From contig NZ_BMCP01000002.1 in NCBI RefSeq assembly GCF_014635245.1, forward strand, positions 186,001-250,000: a stretch of 64,000 bases of DNA, written 5' to 3'. The notes beneath the pieces are model-generated. The model was not told where the DNA came from, did not search any database, and saw only the letters and a program-made list of their open reading frames with translations. Positions within the stretch are counted from its first letter, which is position 1; each line of letters begins with the position of its first letter. Both the position numbers and the translations under genes were made by a program. This DNA comes from Agaricicola taiwanensis (lineage in GTDB: Bacteria; Pseudomonadota; Alphaproteobacteria; Rhizobiales; Methylopilaceae). Shown here piece by piece: positions 63,042-64,000 of this stretch.

Positions 63042-64000
63042 ATGACCGACACCAGTTCCACCGGCCCATCCATGCTGGAGCGCCAGTTCCAGCTGAGCGC
63101 ACATGGCACCACGGTGCGGACGGAGGTCCTGGCCGGCATCACGACCTTCCTGACCATGGCCTATATCATCTTCGTCAATCCGCAGATCCTGTCGGCGGCG
63201 GGGATGCCCCAGGGCTCGGTCTTCGTCGCCACCTGCCTTGCCGCCTTCGTCGGCACCATGGTCATGGCGCTGGTGGCCAACTATCCCATCGCGCTCGCAC
63301 CGGGCATGGGCCTCAATGCCTATTTCGCCTTCGTGGTGGTGGGCACCATGGGCTTCACCTGGCAGGAGGCGCTGGCCGCGGTTCTGGTGTCGGGCATTCT
63401 GGCTCTCATCGTCTCGGTCCTGCCCATCCGCGCCTGGATCGTCAATTCCATCCCCAGAAGCCTCAAGATGGCGACCTCGGCGGGCATCGGCTTTTTCCTC
63501 GGCATCATCGCGCTGGAAAGCGCCGGCGTGGTGGTCGACCACCCCGCCACGCTGGTGACGGCGGGCGACTTCACCGCCGCCGGGCCGATCCTTGCTCTGC
63601 TCGGTTTCGCGGTGGTCGCCGCGCTTAACCAGCTCCGCGTGCCGGGTGCAACCATCATCGGCATTCTTGCAGTGACGCTGATCGGCATCCCCTTCGGCGC
63701 GGCGCAGCTGACGGGTCTCGTTTCGATCCCGCCGAGCCCGGCGCCGACGTTGCTGGCGCTCGATTTTGCCAAGGTCGCCACTGCCGCCTTCTGGATCGTG
63801 GCGCTGTCCATGTTCTTCGTGGACTTCTTCGACACCGCCGGCACCTTGGTGGGCGTCGCCCACAGGGCAGGGCTCTTGGACGAGCAAGGACGTCTTCCCC
63901 GGCTGCGGCAGGCGCTCCTGGCCGATTCCAGCGGCACGGTGCTGGGGGCGCTGATCGGCACCTCCAATACCACCAGTTATGTTGAGAGCGCCTCGGGCGT
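63042..64000 (+). CDS. NCS2/AzgA-type purine permease, truncated by window end
   Basis: The first 319 codons of a permease of the AzgA (hypoxanthine/adenine/guanine) type, with no stop before 64000. Family blocks are GITTFLTMAYIIFVNPQILS, PGMGLNAYFAF, TSAGIGFFLGIIALES, FFVDFFDTAGTLVG and GTSNTTSYVESASGV, the last in the conserved region that binds the purine. Start at 63042 has GGAAGG 8 nt upstream. It is divided from the DMT gene by about 100 bp. Confidence 0.92.
   Translation, partial: MTDTSSTGPSMLERQFQLSAHGTTVRTEVLAGITTFLTMAYIIFVNPQILSAAGMPQGSVFVATCLAAFVGTMVMALVANYPIALAPGMGLNAYFAFVVVGTMGFTWQEALAAVLVSGILALIVSVLPIRAWIVNSIPRSLKMATSAGIGFFLGIIALESAGVVVDHPATLVTAGDFTAAGPILALLGFAVVAALNQLRVPGATIIGILAVTLIGIPFGAAQLTGLVSIPPSPAPTLLALDFAKVATAAFWIVALSMFFVDFFDTAGTLVGVAHRAGLLDEQGRLPRLRQALLADSSGTVLGALIGTSNTTSYVESASG

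Noticed and set aside
1..64000. tRNA, rRNA, CRISPR, insertion sequences, prophage
   Set aside because: No tRNA-type GGTTCRANTCC arm, no spaced direct repeats and no transposase or integrase reading frame was found.

Overview
The window is one contiguous stretch of a high-GC alphaproteobacterial chromosome, almost certainly order Hyphomicrobiales (Rhizobiales). The evidence is gene content and order: moxR/DUF58/DUF4159 beside DUF1285-NUDIX-DUF6111-cca, trmL/hemF divergent from petABC, prs-rplY-pth-ychF, lgt-midA-pgeF, ubiK/YbjN/(proC)/csaA, marR-response regulator-kinase facing ilvE, uvrC...pgsA-moaD-moaE, and small Omp25/31-type barrels. No rRNA, tRNA, CRISPR array, insertion sequence or phage gene was seen. 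The species cannot be named from the sequence.

Layout. 1-2.6 kb: a probable 37-aa small gene with its own promoter and terminator, a NUDIX hydrolase, a glutathionyl-hydroquinone reductase and a GNAT acetyltransferase. 2.6-2.83 kb: an inverted pair of intergenic palindromic repeats. 2.8-9.6 kb: minus-strand MoxR operon of cell-envelope type. 9.8-12.5 kb: DUF1285/CoA-pyrophosphatase/DUF6111/cca operon. 12.5-16.9 kb: trmL-hemF and the cytochrome bc1 operon petABC. 17-19 kb: apt, two MaoC-fold proteins and endonuclease V. 19.2-22.7 kb: prs, rplY (with a structured, terminator-like leader), pth, ychF. 22.9-25.5 kb: lgt-midA-pgeF. 25.6-29.1 kb: ubiK, a YbjN protein, a decayed proC relic, a TetR-like protein, csaA and a YcaQ-like protein.

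29.2-35.5 kb is an accessory island: zinc alcohol dehydrogenase, MFS exporter (5' frameshift), Tat-exported alpha/beta hydrolase, LysR regulator, cupin and a double carboxymuconolactone-decarboxylase-like protein. Three perfect copies (and one near copy) of the inverted repeat ATGAG-N5-CTCAT, which has the LysR T-N11-A form, lie in its promoter regions, so the island reads as a single predicted LysR regulon. This is the most interesting system in the window.

35.7-39.5 kb: envZ-like kinase, OmpR-type regulator, MarR regulator and ilvE. 39.6-46.2 kb: haloacetate-dehalogenase-like hydrolase, moaE, moaD, pgsA, then an inserted-looking methyltransferase/phytanoyl-CoA-dioxygenase cassette of visibly lower GC, and uvrC. 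46.3-52.9 kb: LPS-type glycosyltransferase, two tandem outer-membrane barrels, GST, cold-shock protein, rlmJ, secreted RNase T2 with a coupled secreted partner, and a membrane protein. 52.9-64 kb: APC permease, LprI-like protein, uvrB, a large methyltransferase, lytic transglycosylase, ChrA, a DMT exporter and a purine permease cut by the window end.
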